DNA of 7,920 bases from Bacteroidia bacterium (GTDB lineage: Bacteria > Bacteroidota > Bacteroidia > NS11-12g > UBA9320): contig JABDQY010000291.1 of NCBI GenBank assembly GCA_013042025.1, forward strand, positions 1-7,920, written 5' to 3'. Under the pieces are notes generated by a model. The model did no database searches, was not told the DNA's origin, and was given only the letters and a program-made list of their open reading frames with translations. The position numbers and the translations under genes were made by a program. This document shows positions 1-7,191 of this stretch, piece by piece; the first letter of the stretch is position 1; each line of letters begins with the position of its first letter.

Positions 1-25
1 GGACATGATTGAAGCGGGTGAATAG
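1..25 (+). CDS. Possible 3' end of an upstream gene (partial)
   Basis: Read in the frame that starts at base 2, the bases encode DMIEAGE and then a TAG stop at 23-25. The other two forward frames hit stops almost at once, so if a rightward gene enters the window it must use this frame. Seven codons are too few to identify a product. The stretch could also be non-coding, or a leader for the kinase gene that begins 52 bases later. Confidence 0.3.
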
Positions 26-59
26 CAGGTTTAACTCAATATTGTAATGCATTAAGTTG

Positions 60-67
60 TAAATTTG
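60..67 (+). promoter_or_regulatory. Candidate -7 promoter element of the uridine kinase gene
   Basis: TAAATTTG matches the Bacteroidota -7 consensus TAnnTTTG exactly. A TTG at 42-44 is the nearest upstream -33 candidate, but the 15-base spacer is shorter than the usual 19-20. If this is the promoter, transcription would start near base 72, leaving a leader of only a few bases before the ATG at 78. The -7 match is visible; the start point is inferred. Confidence 0.45.
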
Positions 68-77
68 CACTGTGGGA

Positions 78-701
78 ATGTCAGAGTCATTTTTTGTTGG
101 ATTAGCAGGCGGAAGTGCTTCGGGGAAAACTACGTTTATTCGAAAACTGAGTGAAGAATTTGGAGAGAATCAGATTTGTGTGATTTCGCAAGATCACTAT
201 TACAAGGGATTGTCGGAGCAAGTTCGAGATTCCAACGGGAAAGTAAATTTTGATCATCCGGATGGAATAGATTTTAGCAGAATAAGACGAGATTTACGAA
301 AGTTGATTCGAGGTGATGTTGTTAAAATAGTTGAATATACATTTAACAATCCTGATGTATTTCCGAAACAGTTGATCTATAAACCAGCTCCAATTATTCT
401 ATTAGAGGGCCTTTTTGTATTTGCAGACAAGAGCTTGAATAAAATGTATGATTATAGGTTATATATTGATGCAGATGATTCCGTTACACTTAAAAGAAGA
501 TTAAATCGAGATAAGGAAGAACGAGGTATGACGCATGAAGAAGTGATGTATCAATGGGAAAATCATGTATTGCCAGCATATCAAGAATTCCTAAAACCTC
601 ATAAACCTAATGCAGATTATGTTATATCTAACAATACAAATTTTGATAGCTGTTATGAAAAAATAAGCTCGAAATTTCGTGAGGTTCTAACCAACAAATA
701 A
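78..701 (+). CDS. udk: Uridine kinase (uridine/cytidine kinase family)
   Basis: Predicted cytosolic NTP-dependent kinase of the pyrimidine salvage pathway, converting uridine (and probably cytidine) to the monophosphate. The 207-residue length fits the family. Visible motifs are the Walker A loop GGSASGKT (residues 11-18), then ISQDHYYK with its family-typical Asp, NFDHPDG, the strand IILLEGLFVF, the lid-like RRLNRDKEERG segment, and a C-terminal NADYVISNN resembling the usual AD-I-I-P region. The usual nucleoside-side motif Y-D/S-F/Y-xx-x-T-R is replaced by EYTFNNPDVF, so it belongs to a divergent subgroup and its exact substrate is less certain. I chose ATG at 78 over an in-frame GTG at 72, which would add only two residues and overlaps the likely transcription start. 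No terminator is apparent downstream. Confidence 0.82.
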   Translation: MSESFFVGLAGGSASGKTTFIRKLSEEFGENQICVISQDHYYKGLSEQVRDSNGKVNFDHPDGIDFSRIRRDLRKLIRGDVVKIVEYTFNNPDVFPKQLIYKPAPIILLEGLFVFADKSLNKMYDYRLYIDADDSVTLKRRLNRDKEERGMTHEEVMYQWENHVLPAYQEFLKPHKPNADYVISNNTNFDSCYEKISSKFREVLTNK

Positions 702-751
702 TCAATCCTCTAAACTCAATTAAATTCATTTTATAAAGCCTTAAATATTAA

Positions 752-782
752 TTGCTTAGTTAGTCGATTAAATTTACTTTTG
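752..782 (+). promoter_or_regulatory. Promoter of secDF, Bacteroidota type
   Basis: TTG at 752-754 lies 20 bases before TACTTTTG at 775-782, which fits the -33 / -7 arrangement of the Bacteroidota primary sigma factor (TTG, about 19-20 bases, TAnnTTTG). Transcription should begin around 787-790, giving a leader of roughly 37-40 bases before the secDF ATG at 827. This is the only promoter in the window with both boxes at good spacing. The rest of the 702-826 gap is AT-rich and shows no other clear element. Confidence 0.62.
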
Positions 783-826
783 CAGCCTTTGAAATTTTTG
801 CAATTATTAAACCCAATATATAGATA

Positions 827-3823
827 ATGAACAATAAAGGATTTATCCAAGCAATAACTATTTTGTTGATTTTGGCAAGTGCGTACCAATTGTCATTTAC
901 AGGAATAACCAATTCTGTTGAGAAGAAGGCGTTAGCTAAAGCTGAGAAACTTTATGGTGAAAAAACCCCAGAAGCTAAAGCATATGAAAAAACATACCTC
1001 GACTCTATGCAGAATGAGGAAGTTTATCCTCTTCTAGGTTTTACCTACGAGAAATGTAAAGAAAATGAGTTAAATCTTGGACTTGATTTACAAGGTGGGA
1101 TGAACGTAACATTAGAAGTTCAGACTCCTGAAGTGCTAAAAGCAATGGCAGGTAAAACTGAAGATCAAGCGTTTAAAGCAGCTTTTGATGCAGCACAGAA
1201 GAAATTTTTAGGACAAGAAAACTTTGTTGATGCATTTCAAAGAGAATATGATGCGATAGCTCCTCAAGGAAGATTAGCTTCTATTTTTTATACAAGAGGT
1301 CTAGAAAACGAGTTGCCAAATGGTCATACTTCGTCAAATGAGGAAGTATATGAATATTTAAAAAGAGAAATTGAAAGTGCTGTAGGAAGAGCGTTTGAAA
1401 TTATCAGTACTCGTATTGATAAGTTTGGAGTTGCTCAACCAAACGTGCAGCGTTTAGATAACGGCAGAATATTAGTGGAACTTCCAGGTGTTGATGACCC
1501 ACAAAGGGTAAGAGATATTCTTCAAAGTTCTGCAAAACTTGAATTTTGGAATGTCTTTACAAATTTTAAAGGCTATGAATACCTAGAACAAGTAAATAAG
1601 ATTATATACGGTGAACAAGCGTTGAGTGGTCAGTTGGATTCTAGTCTTACTGCATCAAGTGATAACGATGCAGCTGTTGATACAGCAAATCAATTAGGAA
1701 GTTTGAATGATCAAGGTTCGTTATCCGGCGGAAACGATACAACGCTTAATGATTCTGCTGCTAAATCAAATGAACAAATTCAAGCTGAAAATCCAGTACT
1801 TTCCAAGCTTATTCCAAATGTAGCTAATGAAGGTAAGAACTGGGCAACTTCTGCAGAGATAGGATATATCGAATCTAAAGATGTTGATACGTTAAAAGCG
1901 TACTTTAAAAGAAAAGATGTTGTTGCATCTTTACCTACAAACTTAAAATTCAAGTTTGGATTTAAACCAGTTCAAATTGAAAACAAAGACTTCTATGCAA
2001 TTTACGCATTGAAATCAGATAGAGATGGAAATCCTGCTTTAGCAGGAGACGTGATTACTGATGCTCGTCCTTCTCGTCAAGATAATTTCCAACTAGCTGT
2101 AAGCATGACAATGAATCAAGAAGGTACAACTGCTTGGAGAAGAATTACTGCTGATGCATCAAGTAAATCACCGAAAGAGTGTGTAGCTGTTGTATTGGAT
2201 GATCAAGTATATAGTGCTCCTACTGTTCAAGGAGAAATTCCAAACGGAAGTTCTGTTATTACAGGTGGATTTGATCAAACAGAAGCGATGGATTTATCTA
2301 ATATTCTTAAAGCAGGTAAGCTTCCAGCTCCGGCAAGAATTGCAGGAGAAACAACTGTTGGTCCTACACTTGGAGCAAAAGCTATCCGTGCGGGTATCGT
2401 TTCACTTGCCGTAGGTTTCCTATTGGTAATTATTTTCATGGTTCTTTATTATGGTAAAGCTGGTCTTTATGCAGATATAGCATTGCTTGCAAACCTTGTG
2501 TTCATTATAGGTGTACTTGCAGGTTTGCATGCTGCTCTAACCTTACCGGGTATGGCAGGATTGGTACTTACAATTGGTATGGCCGTGGATGCGAACGTAC
2601 TTATCTTCGAAAGAGTTCGTGAGGAGCTTCAAGGAGGAAAGTCGTTTAAAGCTGCAATTAAAGATGGTTATTCAGGAGCTTATTCATCAATTATTGATGC
2701 GAATATTACAACTGTAATTGCAGGGGTTATTCTTTGGGTTCTAGGTAAAGGTCCAGTAATGGGATTTGCTGTAATACTTGTTATCGGTATTATGTCTTCT
2801 TTATTTACTTCTATCTTTTTAACGAGATTGTTTATTGACAGAGATATTTCTAAAGGAAATGAAACTTCATTCTATTCTAAATTCTCTAAGAAAATAGGAG
2901 AGAGACTAAATCTAATTGATTGGGACTTTATAGGAAAGAGAAAAATATTCTATATGGTTTCTGCTGTGATTATACTAGCGGGAATTGTTTCATTATCTAC
3001 TAAAGGATTGTCTTTAGGTGTTGACTTTAAAGGTGGTTGGAGTTATGTTGTTAATGTAGATAACTCAAATGCTACAGAAATTAGAACAGCATTGAACGAA
3101 TCGATTGAAAAAGCAAATAATGAAGTGAAAACATACGGAGACAATGGTCAGTATAAAATTACTACTTCATATATGATAACCAGTAATGATAGCTCGGCAG
3201 CAAAACAAGTTACTGAGGCAGTTGTTGGAGCATTATCTAAGTTTAAAGTATCTGAGGACAATATTTTATCAAGCAGTAAGGTTGGACCTACTATTGCGAA
3301 AGACATCGCCGTAAGATCTACATGGGCAATTGCCTTGGCAATTATTGGAATGTTCCTTTACATCTTCGCTCGATTTAGAACCGTTGGATTTAGTTTGGGT
3401 GCAACCACGGCTATCTTCCATGATGTTTTAATTGTGTTCTCACTCTACTCAATTTTATGGGGGATTGTTCCATTTGAATTGTCAATTGACCAAGCCTTTA
3501 TTGCTGCAATTCTTACTGTTGTGGGTTATTCGATTAACGATACCGTGGTAGTATTTGATAGGGTTCGTGAATTCTTAGGATTGAATAAGCATGAGAAGGA
3601 CATTGTTCCAGTAATCAATAGAGCGATTAATACAACCTTAAGTAGAACATTAATTACTTCATTAACAACATTATTAGTAATCTTAATACTATTTATTTTT
3701 GGAGGAGAGGGTCTTAAAGGATTTACGTTTGCATTGCTTATTGGTGTCGCAGTTGGTACATACTCTTCGGTTTGTATTGCAACTCCAATTGTTGTGGACT
3801 ATTTAAAACGATTTAAAAAATAA
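827..3823 (+). CDS. secDF: Protein translocase subunit SecDF (fused SecD-SecF)
   Basis: Inner-membrane RND-type accessory factor that uses the proton motive force to complete Sec-dependent export through SecYEG. This is a full-length 998-residue fusion. The SecD half has a first membrane helix at about 5-25, the LGLDLQGGM motif (84-92), a large periplasmic region, GKLPAPARI (497-505), then five helices between about 518 and 668 carrying GMAVDANVLIFERVREEL (584-601). The SecF half begins with a helix at about 705-725, followed by LGVDFKGGW (730-738), a smaller periplasmic domain, and helices from 828 to 990 carrying GYSINDTVVVFDRVRE (900-915). That gives about 12 membrane segments. Asp588 and Asp905 sit in the conserved intramembrane motifs and are probably the proton-relay residues. 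Residues about 265-325 form a Ser/Asn/Asp/Gln-rich low-complexity insert. The gene has its own promoter and terminator and appears monocistronic. Confidence 0.96.
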   Translation: MNNKGFIQAITILLILASAYQLSFTGITNSVEKKALAKAEKLYGEKTPEAKAYEKTYLDSMQNEEVYPLLGFTYEKCKENELNLGLDLQGGMNVTLEVQTPEVLKAMAGKTEDQAFKAAFDAAQKKFLGQENFVDAFQREYDAIAPQGRLASIFYTRGLENELPNGHTSSNEEVYEYLKREIESAVGRAFEIISTRIDKFGVAQPNVQRLDNGRILVELPGVDDPQRVRDILQSSAKLEFWNVFTNFKGYEYLEQVNKIIYGEQALSGQLDSSLTASSDNDAAVDTANQLGSLNDQGSLSGGNDTTLNDSAAKSNEQIQAENPVLSKLIPNVANEGKNWATSAEIGYIESKDVDTLKAYFKRKDVVASLPTNLKFKFGFKPVQIENKDFYAIYALKSDRDGNPALAGDVITDARPSRQDNFQLAVSMTMNQEGTTAWRRITADASSKSPKECVAVVLDDQVYSAPTVQGEIPNGSSVITGGFDQTEAMDLSNILKAGKLPAPARIAGETTVGPTLGAKAIRAGIVSLAVGFLLVIIFMVLYYGKAGLYADIALLANLVFIIGVLAGLHAALTLPGMAGLVLTIGMAVDANVLIFERVREELQGGKSFKAAIKDGYSGAYSSIIDANITTVIAGVILWVLGKGPVMGFAVILVIGIMSSLFTSIFLTRLFIDRDISKGNETSFYSKFSKKIGERLNLIDWDFIGKRKIFYMVSAVIILAGIVSLSTKGLSLGVDFKGGWSYVVNVDNSNATEIRTALNESIEKANNEVKTYGDNGQYKITTSYMITSNDSSAAKQVTEAVVGALSKFKVSEDNILSSSKVGPTIAKDIAVRSTWAIALAIIGMFLYIFARFRTVGFSLGATTAIFHDVLIVFSLYSILWGIVPFELSIDQAFIAAILTVVGYSINDTVVVFDRVREFLGLNKHEKDIVPVINRAINTTLSRTLITSLTTLLVILILFIFGGEGLKGFTFALLIGVAVGTYSSVCIATPIVVDYLKRFKK

Positions 3824-3839
3824 TATAACCTAGTTATAT
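3823..3839. repeat. Small AT-rich inverted repeat just after secDF
   Basis: ATATAAC (3823-3829) and GTTATAT (3833-3839) are perfect inverted arms around the three bases CTA. The left arm uses the last base of the secDF stop codon. The stem has only two G-C pairs and no U tract follows, so it is not a terminator by itself. It may stabilise the message end or simply reflect AT-rich sequence. Confidence 0.35.
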
Positions 3840-3847
3840 AATGACAT

Positions 3848-3884
3848 AAAAAAAGGTCAATTGCAGTGCAATTGACCTTTTTTT
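3848..3884. terminator. Bidirectional Rho-independent terminator between secDF and the SIS gene
   Basis: GGTCAATTGCA (3855-3865) and TGCAATTGACC (3867-3877) are perfect inverted arms around a single central G; in RNA the innermost bases would open to form the loop. Seven A's (3848-3854) precede the stem and seven T's (3878-3884) follow it. The structure therefore carries a U tract in either reading direction. It lies 24 bases after the secDF stop and 16 bases beyond the stop of the converging minus-strand gene, so it can end both transcripts. Confidence 0.93.
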
Positions 3885-3900
3885 ATTGATTTATTTAAGA

Positions 3901-4908
3901 TTATTCTTCTTCGTCTGAGTGTACAATTTCTAGCATACTCAAATACCCTTTTAGGTTCATGATAATTGGAACTTCCATAAGATTTGATCCCAGTTCATTT
4001 GCAAAAAATACACTCACCCAATCCAATCGATAAATCACATCGAAGATGGAGTAAAGGCTGTATTCTGGAATTTGCATTGGTAATACCTTATTGTTTTCTA
4101 ACTCTAGATGTGATATGAGAAAATCAAAACGTGCAGTAACTCGTTCGTTTTCGGTTGAATACAACATGATGAAGTTTGTATGTAATCGGTCTGTATAACT
4201 CTCAATTACATTATGATTTGATTCTGGAAGTACATTTACAAAACCTTCAAGTTTTGAATTTTCATTAAGCTGTTGCGTAAAACGAGTAGCTATTGGTGCA
4301 AACTGACGATCAGCCACAATTACAAATTTATTCTTTAGGTTTCCTTTAAAGAATTCAAATATGCTCTCACCACTTTCTTTTTGACGCTCACTGTTTTCCT
4401 CAAATCCTTCTTTTATCCGTTTAATTTCAGGAAGCAAATCTTCACCAATCAATTCGCCTATTATGAGCGATAAGAAGCTAAGACCTAAGCCTATGGTCAT
4501 TCTTGGTTGGTAGCCCGTAGGAAGTAATATTGTAAAAAGCTCATTTCCCTTCGCAAGTTCCAATAACTTTCCACCAGAGGTAATTACAATAATGTGAGCA
4601 CCAGCATTTTTTGCATCGTCAAACATCTGAATAGTTTCCTCTGTATTTCCAGAATAAGAATTCAATACCACCAATGTTTTATCGTTGGTAAATTTTGGCA
4701 AATGGTAATCCGCAATTGATTCAATAGGAATAGGACATTTATCAAAAAACCAGTTTTTAGCAATAATTGCTCCTATACCACTTCCACCAAGTCCACCTAG
4801 AACAATATTGTCAAAGTTACTTACACTCAAACTATGAGGTGCGTAGTTATTTAAAACATAGTCAAACTGCTCTGTGAAGTTTTCTAATGAAGATTCGTGT
4901 GTTATCAT
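3901..4908 (-). CDS. SIS-domain sugar isomerase, bifunctional phosphoglucose/phosphomannose isomerase family
   Basis: Predicted cytosolic isomerase interconverting fructose 6-phosphate with glucose 6-phosphate and mannose 6-phosphate. At 335 residues it fits the compact two-SIS-domain family, not the 450-550-residue classical Pgi. Motifs in order are GGLGGSGIGA (38-47), the phosphate-binding SYSGNTEET (84-92), PTGYQPR (130-136), NENSK (215-219) with Glu216 as probable catalytic base, and PESNHNVIES (228-237) with His232 as probable ring-opening residue. Lys320 near the C-terminus may be the family's conserved lysine. I chose ATG at 4906-4908. An in-frame ATG 24 codons further out (4978-4980) would put a hydrophobic extension before the conserved region and read through the -7 element at 4935-4942. 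Which of the two sugars it prefers cannot be read from the sequence. Confidence 0.85.
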   Translation of the reverse strand: MITHESSLENFTEQFDYVLNNYAPHSLSVSNFDNIVLGGLGGSGIGAIIAKNWFFDKCPIPIESIADYHLPKFTNDKTLVVLNSYSGNTEETIQMFDDAKNAGAHIIVITSGGKLLELAKGNELFTILLPTGYQPRMTIGLGLSFLSLIIGELIGEDLLPEIKRIKEGFEENSERQKESGESIFEFFKGNLKNKFVIVADRQFAPIATRFTQQLNENSKLEGFVNVLPESNHNVIESYTDRLHTNFIMLYSTENERVTARFDFLISHLELENNKVLPMQIPEYSLYSIFDVIYRLDWVSVFFANELGSNLMEVPIIMNLKGYLSMLEIVHSDEEE

Positions 4909-4920
4909 TTTAATTCTTAA

Positions 4921-4928
4921 TACCTTTG
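4921..4928 (+). promoter_or_regulatory. Candidate -7 element for the rluD-like gene
   Basis: TACCTTTG matches TAnnTTTG exactly on the plus strand. The predicted start is near 4934, giving a leader of about 49 bases before the ATG at 4983. No clear TTG was found at the expected -33 distance. The element faces a minus-strand -7 match six bases away (4935-4942). Confidence 0.42.
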
Positions 4929-4934
4929 TAGCAG

Positions 4935-4942
4935 CAAAGATA
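4935..4942 (-). promoter_or_regulatory. Candidate -7 element for the SIS isomerase gene
   Basis: On the minus strand the bases read TATCTTTG, an exact match to TAnnTTTG. Transcription would start near 4929, about 20 bases before the ATG at 4908. This supports the shorter start for the isomerase. No good TTG lies at -33 spacing, so strength is uncertain. Confidence 0.48.
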
Positions 4943-4982
4943 AACGGATATACTACATCCATTATATAATCATTATACAATT

Positions 4983-6005
4983 ATGTCCAGTTCTGAAGAG
5001 AATTTAAAAGAAGAATTATTTCTACGTTACAGTTTTATTGCAGACGAGGGACAAGAACCATTAAGGATAGATAAATTTTTGGTTAATCGCATAGAAAAGG
5101 CAACCCGAAATAAACTTCGTGAAGCAATAGATGCCAATCAAGTAAAAGTTAATGGCAAGAGTATTAAGGCTAGCTACAAAGTAAAACCAGGCGACTCCAT
5201 TGATGTTATGGTAGATAAAGAGCCTAATGAGTTACTAATTATCCCTCAAGATATTCCAATTAACATTGTATTTGAAGATGATGATTTAATGATTATCAAT
5301 AAAGAACCTGGAATGGTTGTACATCCTGGATTTGGAAATTCCGACGGCACTTTGCTGAATGCATTGGCCTTTCACTTTGGAGTTGAAGTAGATAGCAAAG
5401 GCAAAAGACCATGGTTAGTTCACCGCATTGACAAAGATACTTCGGGATTACTTGTAATAGCTAAAAATGATGAGGCTATGACTCATCTTTCAAAGCAGTT
5501 TCAAGATCACACAATTGAACGTACTTATAATGCATTGGTTTGGGGAAGTGTTGAACAACCTGAGGGTACCATTAGTACATTTATTGGAAGGGATATTTAT
5601 AACCGAAAGAAATTTGTGACTTATATGGATGAAGAGAAAGGGAAATGGGCTGTTACACATTACAAAGTTCTAGAAGATTTCACATATACTAGCTTGGTTC
5701 AATGTAACCTTGAAACAGGAAGGACACATCAAATTAGAGTGCACATGAAGCACATGGGGCATCCTTTGTTTAATGATGAGTTTTATGGTGGAAATCGGAT
5801 TTTGAAAGGTGTTGTTTTTAGCAAATACAAGCACTTTGTTGAGAACTGTTTTTCCATTATGCCTCGTCAAGGTTTGCATGCTAAATCACTTGGTTTTGAA
5901 CATCCAACAACGGGCAAATGGATGCAATTTGATAGCGATTTACCTCACGATATGGCTAAGGTAATCGACAAATGGAGGAATGTGAAAAGTACTTACAGCT
6001 TCTAA
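4983..6005 (+). CDS. rluD: RluD-like 23S rRNA pseudouridine synthase (RluA family)
   Basis: Predicted to isomerise uridine to pseudouridine in large-subunit ribosomal RNA, acting in the cytosol during ribosome assembly. It has 340 residues. An N-terminal S4 RNA-binding domain spans about 25-80 (LRIDKFLVNRI, then VKVNGKSIKASYKVKPGD). The catalytic domain follows: INKEPGMVVHPG (105-116), GTLLNAL (122-128), and the signature HRIDKDTSGLLV (147-158), in which Asp150 is the catalytic aspartate. Further on are RTYNALVWG, LETGRTHQIRVHM (243-255) and GHPLFNDEFYGG (259-270). RluD is the closest match by domain layout, but RluC and other RluA-family members share these motifs, so the exact target uridines are inferred. 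No ribosome binding site is visible before ATG 4983. Its stop is two bases from the stop of the converging gene. Confidence 0.9.
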   Translation: MSSSEENLKEELFLRYSFIADEGQEPLRIDKFLVNRIEKATRNKLREAIDANQVKVNGKSIKASYKVKPGDSIDVMVDKEPNELLIIPQDIPINIVFEDDDLMIINKEPGMVVHPGFGNSDGTLLNALAFHFGVEVDSKGKRPWLVHRIDKDTSGLLVIAKNDEAMTHLSKQFQDHTIERTYNALVWGSVEQPEGTISTFIGRDIYNRKKFVTYMDEEKGKWAVTHYKVLEDFTYTSLVQCNLETGRTHQIRVHMKHMGHPLFNDEFYGGNRILKGVVFSKYKHFVENCFSIMPRQGLHAKSLGFEHPTTGKWMQFDSDLPHDMAKVIDKWRNVKSTYSF

Positions 6006-6007
6006 GC

Positions 6008-6997
6008 CTATTCCCTGAAGTAACTTCTCGGAATTAGGATCTTGCCGAATGTATAATCTTGAATGGTTACCAGGTACTTGAAGTCTCCAAAACTGGCAAA
6101 GTATCGATGCACGTCTGTTACAATTTCGTCGCCGGATTTATCTACTAAAGTATTACCATCTAGGTATTGTCCTTTTCGAAATACATTCAACTTTTGTTTT
6201 TCCCCTTGAGCAGATAGCTCAATCTCTAAATAAGGGATTTGCTTTTTTATAGAGTCTTTAATGTCTTGATTGATATAATCTGCATATCCCTCAAAATTCT
6301 TGAACTTAAACAGCGAAAAATAGCTTTTGGCAGCTACTTGCGAGAACCCTGGTAAAGACGGAGATATTTCATATTTGTCTTTGTTTCTCGTTAACACAAA
6401 TGATTCGCTAGGGTCTTCGTTATTCTTAACTGATATCTGATTAATTTCATCTGCTGTAAAATCAAAAATTGTTTTGTTAAACCATTCTTTAGGATCGCAA
6501 CTATACTTTGGATATAACAATCCTGTAAATCCTGGGATGTAACCAATAAAAGGTGTGCTTGCACCTTCAATATGAAGATAAGTGCCTGTTTGAGTTGGAT
6601 TTCCTCCGCCAACATAATAACTTTTTACTATATCATCGTCTTCGTATAATTGAACATGAATTGATTTTGAAATCAATGTGCGAATAACATTATCCTTTGC
6701 AGATTTAGGTACAGGTCCTTTAATCTTTATTTTGGTAAGGGTGGTATTAAGAAGAATATCCATGTTTGGCTGAAACGCAGGATATTCATCGTTGACCATC
6801 CACATGTCACCTTTTTTAGTAAGAACAACATTTTCTCCATCTCTGTTGCCCATCTTAATTTTAGTTATAGAGCTTATGTCTTTAACTGAAAAGTCATTAA
6901 TTGACACTTCAGTTTTTTGATAGTTGTTGGTGTTGAAATAGAAATAAACCCCAACCGCAAGACTTAAAGTCAATAGTATCAAAATAATTTGCCTCAT
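6008..6997 (-). CDS. DUF4340-like membrane-anchored protein
   Basis: The protein resembles the DUF4340 family found in Bacteroidota and other bacteria; its function is unknown to me. It has 329 residues. One N-terminal hydrophobic segment (about 3-21) precedes a soluble domain that should face the periplasm. Recognisable stretches are the repeated unit ISSITKIKMGNRDGENVVLTKKGDMWMVN (about 41-69), GPVPKSAKDNVI (94-105), YYVGGGNPTQTGTYLHIEG (127-145) and FIGYIPGF (150-157). A second similar strand pattern, INQISVKNNEDPSESFVLTRN, begins near 185 and suggests two related beta-rich repeats. I chose ATG at 6995-6997. An in-frame TTG four codons earlier (7007-7009) is possible but would put a charged extension before the membrane segment. 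No lipobox cysteine is present. Confidence 0.75.
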   Translation of the reverse strand: MRQIILILLTLSLAVGVYFYFNTNNYQKTEVSINDFSVKDISSITKIKMGNRDGENVVLTKKGDMWMVNDEYPAFQPNMDILLNTTLTKIKIKGPVPKSAKDNVIRTLISKSIHVQLYEDDDIVKSYYVGGGNPTQTGTYLHIEGASTPFIGYIPGFTGLLYPKYSCDPKEWFNKTIFDFTADEINQISVKNNEDPSESFVLTRNKDKYEISPSLPGFSQVAAKSYFSLFKFKNFEGYADYINQDIKDSIKKQIPYLEIELSAQGEKQKLNVFRKGQYLDGNTLVDKSGDEIVTDVHRYFASFGDFKYLVTIQDYTFGKILIPRSYFRE

Positions 6998-7026
6998 TTC
7001 GGTTTTCAAATAAACACCTTAGTATG

Positions 7027-7059
7027 CAAAATTGGGTTATTAATTTAGTAAAGGTCCAA
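7027..7059 (-). promoter_or_regulatory. Weak candidate promoter of the DUF4340-like gene
   Basis: On the minus strand, TTG (7059-7057) is followed after 22 bases by CAATTTTG (7034-7027), one mismatch from TAnnTTTG. The start would fall near 7021, about 24 bases before the ATG. The spacing is slightly long and the -7 box imperfect, so this is tentative. Confidence 0.3.
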
Positions 7060-7077
7060 AATATTTTGAGTTTGGCT

Positions 7078-7094
7078 CAATAATTGAATTATTG
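7078..7094. repeat. 17-base palindrome, possible operator
   Basis: CAATAATT (7078-7085) and AATTATTG (7087-7094) are perfect 8-base arms around one central G. It lies in the 194-base gap between the divergent DUF4340-like and lipoprotein genes, a position where a dimeric regulator could act on either. The high A+T content makes a chance palindrome quite possible. The rest of the 6998-7191 gap shows only weak promoter-like matches. Confidence 0.4.
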
Positions 7095-7161
7095 TACATA
7101 GATGATAGCAATAACTATATACTTTCTAACAAAGTGGCTTATTAGCCGAAGAGCATAACGG

Positions 7162-7169
7162 CAACTTTG
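7162..7169 (+). promoter_or_regulatory. Weak candidate -7 element of the lipoprotein gene
   Basis: CAACTTTG is one mismatch from TAnnTTTG and lies 22 bases before the ATG at 7192, a sensible distance. No TTG stands at the -33 position, so this is a low-confidence call. Confidence 0.25.
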
Positions 7170-7191
7170 TATTAAAAAAAGAACAGAACTG

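Noticed and set aside
717..754. Inverted repeat CAATTAA ... TTAATTG between udk and secDF
   Set aside because: The 7-base AT-rich arms are separated by 24 bases with no U tract, so it is neither a credible terminator nor a clear operator. Its right arm overlaps the secDF -33 box, but chance is likely.
2190..2414. A 74-codon plus-strand open frame inside secDF
   Set aside because: It lies wholly within the clearly coding SecD frame, has no recognisable motif and is explained as an out-of-frame shadow.
5670..5879. A 69-codon minus-strand open frame inside the rluD-like gene
   Set aside because: It is antisense to a strongly conserved catalytic domain and its translation shows no protein-like pattern.
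6391..6615. A 74-codon minus-strand open frame inside the DUF4340-like gene
   Set aside because: It is an alternative frame of the same strand as a better-supported gene and carries no motif.
7144..7163. GCCG ... CGGC pairing upstream of the lipoprotein gene, considered as a riboswitch or hairpin
   Set aside because: Only four pairs around a ten-base loop, with no conserved core recognised.
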